A DNA stretch of 64,000 nt from Amphritea balenae. Its GTDB lineage: Bacteria; Pseudomonadota; Gammaproteobacteria; Pseudomonadales; Balneatricaceae. Positions 36,074-44,767 of this stretch are shown one piece after another (the stretch's first letter is position 1; each line of letters begins with the position of its first letter). A program made the translations under genes and the position numbers. Below the pieces are notes generated by a model. The model was given only the letters and a program-made list of their open reading frames with translations, searched no databases and had not been told where the DNA came from. The stretch covers positions 1 through 64,000 of the forward strand of contig NZ_RQXV01000002.1 of assembly GCF_003858655.1 (NCBI RefSeq). Direction: 5' to 3'.

Positions 36074-36131
36074 AAAGCTTTTAGAAAAAGCGCAGTGTAC
36101 AGCTGTACATGAGCATTTTGATAAAAGCTTT
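36074..36131. repeat. 58-bp imperfect palindrome downstream of metG
   Basis: The outer arms AAAGCTTTT and AAAAGCTTT flank the perfect 14-bp core TGTACAGCTGTACA (36096-36109). The intervening arms pair partly with a one-base bulge. It occupies most of the non-coding space after metG. It resembles dispersed REP-like palindromes of marine gammaproteobacteria, but no second copy is in this window. Confidence 0.55.
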
Positions 36132-36174
36132 AACGCAGTAATCGCCGATCAGGAGCAGCTATACGGCTCTCTTT

Positions 36175-38220
36175 TTACATGATGCGCATACCTGGCTGCG
36201 CACCTTCGTGTGGTTCCAGAATCCACAGATCCTTACCACCCGGTCCCGCTGCCAGCACCATCCCTTCAGACATGCCGAATTTCATCTTGCGCGGTGCCAG
36301 GTTTGCCACCATCACTGTTAGCTTACCTTCAAGCTCTTCAGGACTATAGGCAGACTTGATACCAGCAAAGACATTACGGGTCTCACCACCCAGATCCAGT
36401 GTCAGTTGTAATAACTTATCTGCACCTTTGACATGTTCTGCTTTAGCAATCAGCGCAACGCGCAGATCGACCTTGGCGAAATCATCAAAATTGATCTGCT
36501 CGGCGACCGGGTTTTTTTCCAGTTCGCTTTTTTCTACTGTCGGCGCCGCCGGTGTTGCGGCGGCTATCGCTGCCAGCGTGGCTTTGCTGTCTTCGATCAT
36601 CGCGTTAACTTTATCTTCATCAACACGTTGCATCAGAGGTTTGAACTTGTTGATCTTATGATCCAGCAGCGGCTGCTGAATAGCATCCCAGGCAAAACCA
36701 TCGATATTCAGGAAGCCTGCAGCATCTTCTGCAACCTGAGGCAATACAGGTGCCAGATAGGAGATAATCACCCGGAACAGGTTGATGCCCATCGTGCAGC
36801 AATCCTGAACTTCCTGCTCTTTACCTTCCTGTTTTGCCAGGACCCAGGGCTCTGCAGCATCAATATACTGATTAGCTTTATCGGCAATGTGCATGATTTC
36901 ACGCATCGCTTTGCCATATTCCCGGGCTTCATAAGCATTGGCGATCAGTTCACCGGAAGCGATAGCTTCGTCGTACAGCGGTTGTTCTACCAACGTGCCG
37001 CCTAGCTGTCCGTCAAATTTCTTCTTAATAAAGCCGGCACAGCGAGACGCAATATTAACGACCTTGTTAACCAGATCTGCATTAACCCGCATGCGGAAAT
37101 CATCCATGCTCAGATCAATATCATCGATACCTGATCCCAGCTTGGCAGCGAAGTAGTAGCGCAGGTATTCCGGACGCAGGTGCTGAAGATAAGTCTCCGC
37201 CATGATAAAAGTACCGCGGGACTTAGACATTTTCTGACCGTTTACGGTCAGGAAGCCATGACAGAAAACTTTGGTCGGCTTACGGAATCCGGCACCTTCC
37301 AGCATGGCTGGCCAGAACAGGGTATGGAAATAAGCGATATCTTTACCGATAAAGTGATACAGCTCGGTATCAGATGATTCGTTCCAGTATTCATCGAAAT
37401 CGACGTCGTTTTTGTCGCACCAGTTTTTGAAACTTGCCATGTAGCCGATAGGGGCATCCAGCCATACATAGAAGTATTTACCCGGTGCATCAGGAATTTC
37501 AAAGCCCCAGTAAGGCGAGTCACGGGATATATCCCAGTTTTGCAGACCGGATTCAAACCATTCGTTGAGCTTATGAATCATCTGTTCCTGAACGCAGCTA
37601 TCAACCCAGTTACGCAGAAACTCTTCAAAGTCACCCAGTTTGAAGAAGAAGTGTTCTGATTCCTTCTCGATCGGTTTAGCACCGGAGACCGCTGAATAAG
37701 CGTTTTTCATCTCCACCGGGCTGTACGTTGCACCGCAGACTTCACAGGAATCACCATATTGATCCTGAGCGCCACATTTAGGGCAGTCGCCTTTGACAAA
37801 ACGGTCCGGCAGAAACATCTCTTTTTCAGGGTCATAGGCCTGAGTGATGGTTTTCTTAGCAATATGACCGCCATCACGCAGACGTGTATAAACCAGCGAT
37901 GCAAAATGCTTGTTTTCGTCTGAGTGGGTTGAGTAGTAATTATCAAAGCCAACCATGAAACCAGAGAAGTCGCGTTGATGTTCCTGGCTCACCTGATTGA
38001 TCAGAGCTTCTGGTGTTACACCCATCTGATCAGCTTTAAGCATGATCGGTGTGCCATGAGCATCATCTGCACAGACGTAGGTGCATTGATTGCCTCGCTG
38101 GTTCTGAAAACGAACCCAGATATCAGTCTGGATGTATTCAACCAGATGACCCAGATGGATTGGGCCGTTGGCGTAGGGCAGGGCGCTAGTAACAAGAATC
38201 TTACGTTGTTTATCAGTCAT
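36175..38220 (-). CDS. metG: Methionyl-tRNA synthetase
   Basis: The class I synthetase that charges tRNA-Met. Motifs: [10 protein letters not shown] (HIGH-type signature), a four-cysteine zinc knuckle in CPKC and CEVCG (about residues 145-161), KMSKSRGT (KMSKS loop) near residue 332, and the C-terminal tRNA-binding/dimerisation OB domain ([29 protein letters not shown]). At 681 residues it is full length. In many gammaproteobacteria metG is divergent from mrp/apbC; here mrp lies about 11.6 kb away beside dcd, and metG faces an HDOD gene across a 259-bp gap with no visible gene. Confidence 0.97.
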   Translation of the reverse strand: MTDKQRKILVTSALPYANGPIHLGHLVEYIQTDIWVRFQNQRGNQCTYVCADDAHGTPIMLKADQMGVTPEALINQVSQEHQRDFSGFMVGFDNYYSTHSDENKHFASLVYTRLRDGGHIAKKTITQAYDPEKEMFLPDRFVKGDCPKCGAQDQYGDSCEVCGATYSPVEMKNAYSAVSGAKPIEKESEHFFFKLGDFEEFLRNWVDSCVQEQMIHKLNEWFESGLQNWDISRDSPYWGFEIPDAPGKYFYVWLDAPIGYMASFKNWCDKNDVDFDEYWNESSDTELYHFIGKDIAYFHTLFWPAMLEGAGFRKPTKVFCHGFLTVNGQKMSKSRGTFIMAETYLQHLRPEYLRYYFAAKLGSGIDDIDLSMDDFRMRVNADLVNKVVNIASRCAGFIKKKFDGQLGGTLVEQPLYDEAIASGELIANAYEAREYGKAMREIMHIADKANQYIDAAEPWVLAKQEGKEQEVQDCCTMGINLFRVIISYLAPVLPQVAEDAAGFLNIDGFAWDAIQQPLLDHKINKFKPLMQRVDEDKVNAMIEDSKATLAAIAAATPAAPTVEKSELEKNPVAEQINFDDFAKVDLRVALIAKAEHVKGADKLLQLTLDLGGETRNVFAGIKSAYSPEELEGKLTVMVANLAPRKMKFGMSEGMVLAAGPGGKDLWILEPHEGAQPGMRIM

Positions 38221-38479
38221 GATTCAGAACAGGTCGTTGGTTACAGATATAAGCGCGCAATTTTACTCTTAAATAGCATGAATTACAGCACAGGAACGGG
38301 ATCTTTTTCTGTTCATAAAGAAACATTTGCTTGGCGAGGGATTACCTATACTGAGTACCCTGGGTTGGACAGTAAAAAGAAAAAAAGCTAAATCATAACA
38401 AGTGAGTGAAAGAATTTTCATTTAAACTTAATTACAGAGTTGGGTTATACGGATATAACCTGCTAAATCGGAGTGGAAA

Positions 38480-39730
38480 ATGTTTGAACACATCCTAAAG
38501 GAAGACAGGATTTCCGTTCTCTGGCTGGGAGAGCCGCTGGAAGATCTGCATAATATTCCCCGGGAATTACAGGATAATGTGCTCATTGAGCATGTCAGTC
38601 GTCCTGACTTAGCGATGCAGATGTTGCGTGAACATGAATTTAAAGTAGTCGTTATACACCTGAATAACGATGATTTTGCTTTTCGTTATAAGTGGTTGCG
38701 TAAACTGGTTGTCGATTTTCCCGGCGTTATCAGGGTAATGTTGAATGATCGGTTGCAGGCCCACCAGGTAGCTAAGGCCTCAGAACTTTGTCATCGGTCG
38801 ATGTTATTCAGCTCCGGAATCCGGGACCTGATGTATGAAGTAGGTCAGTGCTTTCGAACATCAAATGCAGCTAATAAACCCGTTGTTCGTGATTATGTGG
38901 GGGGCATTAAACGATTGCCGTCAATGCCCGCAATTTATATTGAGTTAAATGATGCGCTGGCGTCGGATGCTACCGGCGCAGCTGAAATTGCAGCGATCGT
39001 TGAGCAAGACCCGGCCATGAGCGCCAAAATTTTACAGTTGGTCAATTCCGCTTTTTTCGCATTAAGCAGTCATGTTTTTAAGATCAAAGATGCGGTTGTT
39101 ATTCTCGGTGTAAGGCAGATTAGAGATCTGTTTCTGGTCTCCCGCCTGTTTGATCACTATCCACAGGATAAAAACTGGACCAGTTTCTCTTTTGAAAACC
39201 TGTTTGATCGTTGCATGGTTGTTGGACGTTTCGCCCGGGCTATCTGTCGTGAGCATCGAGTTGCTGCAGATATTGCCGATAAAGCCTTTCTTGCCGCCCT
39301 GCTACAAGATCTGGGTATGCTGGTAATTGCTACACGGGATGCCGAAAAGTACAGCGAAGTCATGCGTGAAGCTGCCGGCATGAATCAGCCGTTGTATGCA
39401 ATAGAGAAGTTACGACTCGGCGTTAATCACATGGAAGTGGGTGCTTGTATCCTCGGCCTGTGGAATCTGCCCCCCGAAGTAACTGAAGCGGTGTTATATC
39501 ATTCACATCCAAATTCCACCGCAGGGGAAAAATTTACCCCGTTAACGGCCGTACATATTGCCGATTCAATCCTGCCTGATGTTGTGAATGTGAATGATTG
39601 CCGTATTAGTAGCCGGATAAGCGAATCTTATCTCAAGAAGCTAGGGTTGCAGGATAAGCTGAGCCACTGGCAGGAGATGTCTGAAGAATTTGCCTTGCAG
39701 TTGTACTCTGGTGTCGGAAAGGGGTTCTGA
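38480..39730 (+). CDS. HDOD-domain protein with degenerate receiver-like N-terminus
   Basis: A 416-residue cytoplasmic protein. The first ~130 residues have receiver-like alternation (ISVLWLGEPLED, KVVVIHLNND, VIRVMLNDRL), but the residue after the third strand is His, not a phospho-accepting Asp. The HDOD domain covers about 140-345 (RLPSMPAIYIELNDAL, EQDPAMSAKILQLVNSAFF, IKDAVVILGVRQIRDLFLV), followed by an HD-like tail (AALLQDLGMLVIATRD, AVLYHSHP). HDOD proteins take part in c-di-GMP or stress signalling; the target here is unknown. Start ATG with GGAG upstream. Confidence 0.88.
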   Translation: MFEHILKEDRISVLWLGEPLEDLHNIPRELQDNVLIEHVSRPDLAMQMLREHEFKVVVIHLNNDDFAFRYKWLRKLVVDFPGVIRVMLNDRLQAHQVAKASELCHRSMLFSSGIRDLMYEVGQCFRTSNAANKPVVRDYVGGIKRLPSMPAIYIELNDALASDATGAAEIAAIVEQDPAMSAKILQLVNSAFFALSSHVFKIKDAVVILGVRQIRDLFLVSRLFDHYPQDKNWTSFSFENLFDRCMVVGRFARAICREHRVAADIADKAFLAALLQDLGMLVIATRDAEKYSEVMREAAGMNQPLYAIEKLRLGVNHMEVGACILGLWNLPPEVTEAVLYHSHPNSTAGEKFTPLTAVHIADSILPDVVNVNDCRISSRISESYLKKLGLQDKLSHWQEMSEEFALQLYSGVGKGF

Positions 39731-39838
39731 TCCTACCAATGGCTTGGAGTACCTACTGAGGACTGATAGAATGCGCGCCCTGATACTTAACCCTTTAAGT
39801 CGAATCCTTGAAATCGAGTCCTTTAATCCGAGGTTTTC

Positions 39839-40933
39839 ATGGCGCTGCCTGTAGTTGATCCATCCCAGTATGATGCTCAGTTAAATAGTAAAAAGACTGA
39901 AATTGAACAGCAGTTCGACGCTTTTGCGCTGCCGGATATTGAAGTATTTGAATCTGTTAAAACAGCATATCGTTTGCGTGCAGAGTTCCGGGTCTGGCAC
40001 GAAGGCGATGATCTGTACTATGTGATGTTTAAGCCTGGTGATAAGCATCAGCATAGCCGTCTTGAAGCGTGCCCGATGGTGTCGGAAACTATTCAGCAGG
40101 TTATGTTTAAACTGCTGGATTATGTACGTCCAAATGAGCTGTTACGCAGACGTCTTTTCCAGGTTGATTTTTTAAGCACTTTAAGTGGTGAGCTGATAAT
40201 AAGTCTGCTGTATCACAAGCCGCTGGACGAAGCCTGGACCAAGGAAGCGAAAAAGCTTAAGCAGCATTTTGGTATCCATTTTATTGGCCGAAGCCGTAAA
40301 ACTAAAATTGTGTTGGATCAGGACTTTGCAATTGAAAAAATGCAGGTCTCAGGTCGTGAGTTGATCTATAAGCAGGTTGAAAACAGCTTTACCCAGCCAA
40401 ATGGTGGCGTATGCCAGCAGATGCTTGAGTGGGCACAGAATATTACCACTGATGCTAGTGGAGACCTGGTCGAGTTGTACTGCGGTAATGGTAACTTTAC
40501 GATGGCCCTGGCGCAGAATTTTGACCGGGTTATTGCCACTGAGATCGCTAAGGTTTCAGTTAATGCCGCCCAGTATAATATCGAAGCCAATAAAGTTGAT
40601 AACGTTAAAATTCTACGTATGTCCAGTGAGGAGTTTTCTCAGGCATTGCAGGGTGTACGAGAGTTTCGTCGACTCAAGCAAAGTGCTGTTGATCTGACTG
40701 AATATAACTTCAGTACTGTGCTGGTGGATCCGCCGCGCAGTGGTCTTGATGATGAAACGGTAAAACAGGTGGCTGAGTACGATAATATTATCTATATCTC
40801 CTGTAACCCGGATACCTTGCAGGATAATTTACAGCAGCTAACCAAGACCCACACATTGCAGCGGTTTGCTATTTTTGATCAGTTTCCCTATACCCATCAT
40901 CTGGAGTGTGGTGTTTACCTTACCCGCCGTTAA
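39839..40933 (+). CDS. trmA: tRNA (uracil-54-C5)-methyltransferase TrmA
   Basis: A SAM-dependent enzyme that makes m5U54 in the T-loop of tRNAs. At 364 residues it has the E. coli TrmA length. Seen are the N-terminal RNA-binding part (YRLRAEFRVWHEGDDLYYVMF), the SAM site ELYCGNGNFTMALAQNF, DPPRSGLDDETV, the catalytic cysteine in YISCNPDTL and the base in FPYTHHLECGVYL. It lacks the TRAM/Fe-S region of RlmC/RlmD, which supports trmA. It converges on the GGDEF-EAL gene. Confidence 0.96.
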   Translation: MALPVVDPSQYDAQLNSKKTEIEQQFDAFALPDIEVFESVKTAYRLRAEFRVWHEGDDLYYVMFKPGDKHQHSRLEACPMVSETIQQVMFKLLDYVRPNELLRRRLFQVDFLSTLSGELIISLLYHKPLDEAWTKEAKKLKQHFGIHFIGRSRKTKIVLDQDFAIEKMQVSGRELIYKQVENSFTQPNGGVCQQMLEWAQNITTDASGDLVELYCGNGNFTMALAQNFDRVIATEIAKVSVNAAQYNIEANKVDNVKILRMSSEEFSQALQGVREFRRLKQSAVDLTEYNFSTVLVDPPRSGLDDETVKQVAEYDNIIYISCNPDTLQDNLQQLTKTHTLQRFAIFDQFPYTHHLECGVYLTRR

Positions 40934-40963
40934 AATATTGGCTTCCGGGGGGCCGTTTAAACT

Positions 40964-43336
40964 TTAATTCTGCCCTGAAACCGACACGTTCTTTGCAGTT
41001 AACTGCATAAAAATCTTGGCAAACTCCGTGTCGTTAACAGGCCTTGAAAACAGATAACCCTGAGCACAAATGTCGTTGCTAAAGCTCTGTAGAAGCTCGG
41101 ACTGAGCCGACGTTTCTACACCTTCAGCGATAACTTTCAGATTCATACCCTGACTCATCTGAATGATTGCTTTAATCAGGCTGTTTTCTTTGCCATCGAC
41201 GGTGCTCTGGCCGATAAAACTACGGTCAATTTTCAAAACATCGATAGGGAATTTCATCAGGTAGCTGAGCGCAGAGTAACCAGTACCAAAATCATCAATA
41301 GCGATTCTGCATCCCTGGCGATTTAGTTGCTGAAATACTTCCAGGTTGTGCTGGTTGTCATGCAAGAGCAAACTCTCTGTTATCTCAATAAGTAACTTGT
41401 CAGCGTCTAACTGATTGTCTCTAAGAGTTGTTTCTATCACCTCCATAAAAGCTTTTGATTGGAACTGACGGGTTGAGACATTGATCGAAATATAAAGGTT
41501 CGGATCAAGATGTTGGTGCCACTTGGCAAGTTGCTTACAGCTTTCGCGCAGGCACCACTCGCCAATCGATATAATCAGTCCGGTCTCTTCGGCAATAGAA
41601 ATAAAGCGGTCAGGTGGTATGAGTTGGTCACCGTCACGCAATCTGAGTAGTGCTTCCATTCCTGTTATTTTATTACTACGTAGATTTATTATCGGTTGGT
41701 AATGAACCTCGAGCGCGTCGTTTTTTATAGCGTGACGTAGCAAGTTCTCTATGCGTAACCGTTCTTGAATTATTTCGTTATGTTGGGGCGTATAAAATGC
41801 GTAGCAAGACCTGCCTTCATCTTTAGCGCGGTACATAGCGAGGTCAGCGCTTTGCAGTAAGCCGGTAGGTTGTTCATTATCGCTGGGATAAAGGGCAATG
41901 CCTACAGACGCAGATATGTAAATATCGCTTTCCTGTAGATAAAAGCTTTGTTGTGTAGTGGCGATTACACGTTCCGCGATATGCGCAGCTTCACTATTAT
42001 TGCTTATGTCGTGAATAATAATGGCGAATTCATCTCCCCCGAGGCGGGCGATTTTATCACTGGGTCTTAGAATCTTCTGGATACGCTCGGTAGCCTGGCA
42101 GATTAATTTGTCGCCGGTATTGTGACCAAAAATATCATTAACTGATTTGAAATGATCCAGGTCGATAAACATAAGAGCAAATGGCATTTTGCTTTCCTGT
42201 CTATCAACGATTAACTGTTCAAGATAGTGCTGGAAGTGATGGCGGTTGGCGATGCCAGATAAAAAGTCAGTATTGGCCTGGTGTTCCAGCTTTTCTTTAG
42301 CCAGATTGAGGCTGGTAACATCGGTGATTACCGCAAGTGCACCCGGATAGGCTTCGTTGGCAGACAGTGTTGCATCCATCAACACTTCCATCCTTTCACC
42401 AGTACCATTGATGATTTCTAATGGCTGCTCGGTCAATTGCAGTTCAGTCCAGAGTCGTTCTAATACATTCTGAAATGTTGTTATATTCTCTGGTTCAGAT
42501 AGAAGATTACATAGGTTTGTACCTATTACCTCATTTCGCTGATAGCCCATTTGCTGCAGAAAGTAGTTACTTGCATCACGAATGCGACCGGACTTATCAA
42601 AACTGAAGAGTAAAGATGGGGTGGAATGGTAAAGGTTTTGCAGGTGTTCTTTGCTTTGCTGTAATTGACTATGATGTAGCTCCAGTCGTAACTGCATATC
42701 ATTAAATGCTTCAGTGATCTGGCCCAGTTCATCATCGGATGTGTGTTTCACACGCATGAACTGTCGTGTGCCATGGTAGCTTTGAATGGCATTCATTAGC
42801 TTTTTTATAGGGCTGTCTAAAAGGTGAGTGAATATCAGCCAAATGCTGACCAGTATGGCAAGATATATCAATAGTAGGGAGACGATAGCGGTACTGAGAA
42901 AGCGCTCTTTTTCAGCATTAAGGCTGGTATCGCCAAGTAGTATTTTTAGCGTGCCAGCCTGCTGGGTAATATGGGCATTGGTATAGATGATTGGAAATTC
43001 CAGCTGAATGCTGGTGCTTTTAGCCTGATATTCTGATCGCTTATTAAGTATTCGATTGTTTCCTTCATCCAGTATTTCAACCTGTACCAGATCAGGATCC
43101 AGCATCATCGTACTAGCGATCTTGGCTACACGCTTACTGTTAAAGTTCCATAGTGGTTCTGCAATAATATCGGCATAGTTTTTCAGGTTGCTCTTTTTGG
43201 CTTCCAGGTCGGCAGAAAACTGTTCTTCTGCTTTAAAAATTGTATATGTAAAAGCTAAGACCAATGCCAGAGTGGCGCCGGGTGCCAGTATAGCCAGCAG
43301 TTTAAGCTTAAGAGAATTGAGCCTTTTTAACAGCAT
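40964..43336 (-). CDS. Membrane GGDEF-EAL c-di-GMP enzyme with HAMP and PAS domains
   Basis: A 790-residue inner-membrane regulator of cyclic di-GMP. Order: transmembrane helix (~11-33), periplasmic sensor region (~35-150), second helix (~155-178), HAMP (~180-232, with SDDELGQITEAFNDM), PAS (~240-350), GGDEF (~355-515) with intact RLGGDEFAII, and EAL (~530-780) with intact GMEALLRL and AIDDFGTGYSAL. Both catalytic motifs are complete, so it could make and break c-di-GMP. It is encoded 17 bp after a periplasmic-binding-protein gene, suggesting a ligand-sensing pair comparable with NspS-MbaA. It is not an obvious LapD. Confidence 0.93.
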   Translation of the reverse strand: MLLKRLNSLKLKLLAILAPGATLALVLAFTYTIFKAEEQFSADLEAKKSNLKNYADIIAEPLWNFNSKRVAKIASTMMLDPDLVQVEILDEGNNRILNKRSEYQAKSTSIQLEFPIIYTNAHITQQAGTLKILLGDTSLNAEKERFLSTAIVSLLLIYLAILVSIWLIFTHLLDSPIKKLMNAIQSYHGTRQFMRVKHTSDDELGQITEAFNDMQLRLELHHSQLQQSKEHLQNLYHSTPSLLFSFDKSGRIRDASNYFLQQMGYQRNEVIGTNLCNLLSEPENITTFQNVLERLWTELQLTEQPLEIINGTGERMEVLMDATLSANEAYPGALAVITDVTSLNLAKEKLEHQANTDFLSGIANRHHFQHYLEQLIVDRQESKMPFALMFIDLDHFKSVNDIFGHNTGDKLICQATERIQKILRPSDKIARLGGDEFAIIIHDISNNSEAAHIAERVIATTQQSFYLQESDIYISASVGIALYPSDNEQPTGLLQSADLAMYRAKDEGRSCYAFYTPQHNEIIQERLRIENLLRHAIKNDALEVHYQPIINLRSNKITGMEALLRLRDGDQLIPPDRFISIAEETGLIISIGEWCLRESCKQLAKWHQHLDPNLYISINVSTRQFQSKAFMEVIETTLRDNQLDADKLLIEITESLLLHDNQHNLEVFQQLNRQGCRIAIDDFGTGYSALSYLMKFPIDVLKIDRSFIGQSTVDGKENSLIKAIIQMSQGMNLKVIAEGVETSAQSELLQSFSNDICAQGYLFSRPVNDTEFAKIFMQLTAKNVSVSGQN

Positions 43337-43353
43337 AAATAATCAGGACACTT

Positions 43354-44460
43354 CTATTTTTTTATCTGATTTAAAACTCGTTCCAATGAGAAGTCATAAG
43401 CGTCCATCGCTACTTCAGTTAAAGCAAAACCTTTAAAATCAATCTTGTTCCAGTTTTCGTCGCCTAGATGATTCAGGTACAGATCAACGCTTTGTTGGTC
43501 AATACTTTGCATTTGAAAGCGGACCTGTCCCAATGGACCTGTATTTCCATTTATATTTTTTGAATGATAGTCATGAATTAATACCATTGACCAGGCGCCA
43601 GCCAGAAAGTGACCACCATCGGTAAGTAGCATTGAGCCCTCTTTGACCATTTTCAAGCCCTGGGCTGACCAATTCAGGCCGACCAGGCATACACTGTTAC
43701 CTGCAACATTTTCGTGCTCCGTCAGTGCTTCACTGGCCCCTATTGCGATTGGGTCATTAGCTGCCCAGATTCCTGCAGGCTCTATATTATTTCTATCAGC
43801 CCACTGAAGGTAATGGCTGCTTAGTAGTTTTGCTTCCTGTTTATTCCAGTTGGCATAAAGGAATCTGTCCAGGTTGATTTCAGGGTTACTGTTAATCACA
43901 TTAAGCGCACCATTGTTACGGTCAATCGATGCCGGTGTTAACTGGTCTCCGCCAATGGCAAGCATATGGAAGGGAGGGGGTTGCTTCTGCCGAGCGCAGT
44001 TTAATAGGGCGGTCATCATTCTCTGACCAGCGCTGAAATTATCAGGAACAATCGCGCCAATAAGATTAGGATTCTGCCCAGGCAGACCTACCCGGTCCCG
44101 CTGGTCAGGTAGAAAGTCATTGAGCAGCATCAGGACTTTAGTTTTCGTATCTGCCGTCGCCAGCAGAATGGCTTCAGCAGCTTGTTCTTCATTTACAAGA
44201 ATCATGTAGTCAGGAGGGGTTTGACGCATAGCGACTTGTTTGCCTAATTCAGTCATGCGTACCCGGTTTCTTTCTGCATAAATTACTTCCAGATCAATGT
44301 CAAAGTCATTCGCTGCAGCCTGCATTGTTTCTGTAACCATATCCCAGAAACGCTCACCTTGTTTACCTGGATTAACAAAGGTGATGCTCATAGCAGCATA
44401 GCTATAGCCAGATAGAAGACTAAGAACAGGGGTAATAAGAAGGATCAGGAGTGTTTTCAT
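43354..44460 (-). CDS. Periplasmic sugar-binding-type protein paired with the GGDEF-EAL sensor
   Basis: A 368-residue exported protein (signal LLILLITPVLSLLSGYSYA) of the type I periplasmic binding fold (LacI/RbsB/LuxP-like). Features: ITFVNPGKQGERFWDMVTE, YMILVNEEQAAE, LIGAIVPDNFSAGQRMM, GIWAANDPIAIGASEAL and a closing PLGQVRFQM. No ABC permease or ATPase gene lies nearby, which argues against transport. The next gene, 17 bp on, is a membrane GGDEF-EAL protein, so it more likely presents a small ligand to that sensor. The ligand is unknown. Confidence 0.85.
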   Translation of the reverse strand: MKTLLILLITPVLSLLSGYSYAAMSITFVNPGKQGERFWDMVTETMQAAANDFDIDLEVIYAERNRVRMTELGKQVAMRQTPPDYMILVNEEQAAEAILLATADTKTKVLMLLNDFLPDQRDRVGLPGQNPNLIGAIVPDNFSAGQRMMTALLNCARQKQPPPFHMLAIGGDQLTPASIDRNNGALNVINSNPEINLDRFLYANWNKQEAKLLSSHYLQWADRNNIEPAGIWAANDPIAIGASEALTEHENVAGNSVCLVGLNWSAQGLKMVKEGSMLLTDGGHFLAGAWSMVLIHDYHSKNINGNTGPLGQVRFQMQSIDQQSVDLYLNHLGDENWNKIDFKGFALTEVAMDAYDFSLERVLNQIKK

Positions 44461-44767
44461 TATTATTCTCTTGCCTGATGAGTTAACTAGACCCTATCGA
44501 ATATGTTGATTAATTCATAGCTTTCTAAGCTGGTTTTTAAACGAAAGTTATAACGAACACCATTTATGCTCTTATTTTGCTATAAGAGGTTGGGCTTTAA
44601 GTATCGGAATATGCTACTTTTTCTGTTTGTCGCTGCATATTGAGATGTTTTTGTTAGTTTTGGCTAAATAGTGTTTGCGTCAATACAGACGCGGGTAATC
44701 TATTGCCATAAAGTGGCAATAATCTTATGGACAAGATTTGTCAGGAAGAAATTAGCTGGGGCCAAAT
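44461..44767. promoter_or_regulatory. Divergent control region with a 7-bp dyad
   Basis: 307 bp without a gene between the binding-protein gene and the acyltransferase fusion gene. It holds TATTGCC-ATAAAGT-GGCAATA (44701-44721), a symmetrical operator-like site 47 bp before the acyltransferase start, and a GCGTC-AATACA-GACGC dyad just upstream. Neither matches the FadR or FabR consensus. Confidence 0.35.

Noticed and set aside
36433-37005. Plus-strand open frame of 190 codons inside metG
   Set aside because: Fully antisense to a well-supported essential gene, with no family motif.
37975-38391. Plus-strand open frame overlapping the metG start
   Set aside because: Mostly antisense to the metG N-terminus, with no ribosome-binding site or recognisable motif.
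40964-43336. LapD, the c-di-GMP receptor that would control adhesin release
   Set aside because: LapD has degenerate GGDEF and EAL motifs and pairs with lapG; here both motifs are intact, a PAS domain is present and no lapG is adjacent.
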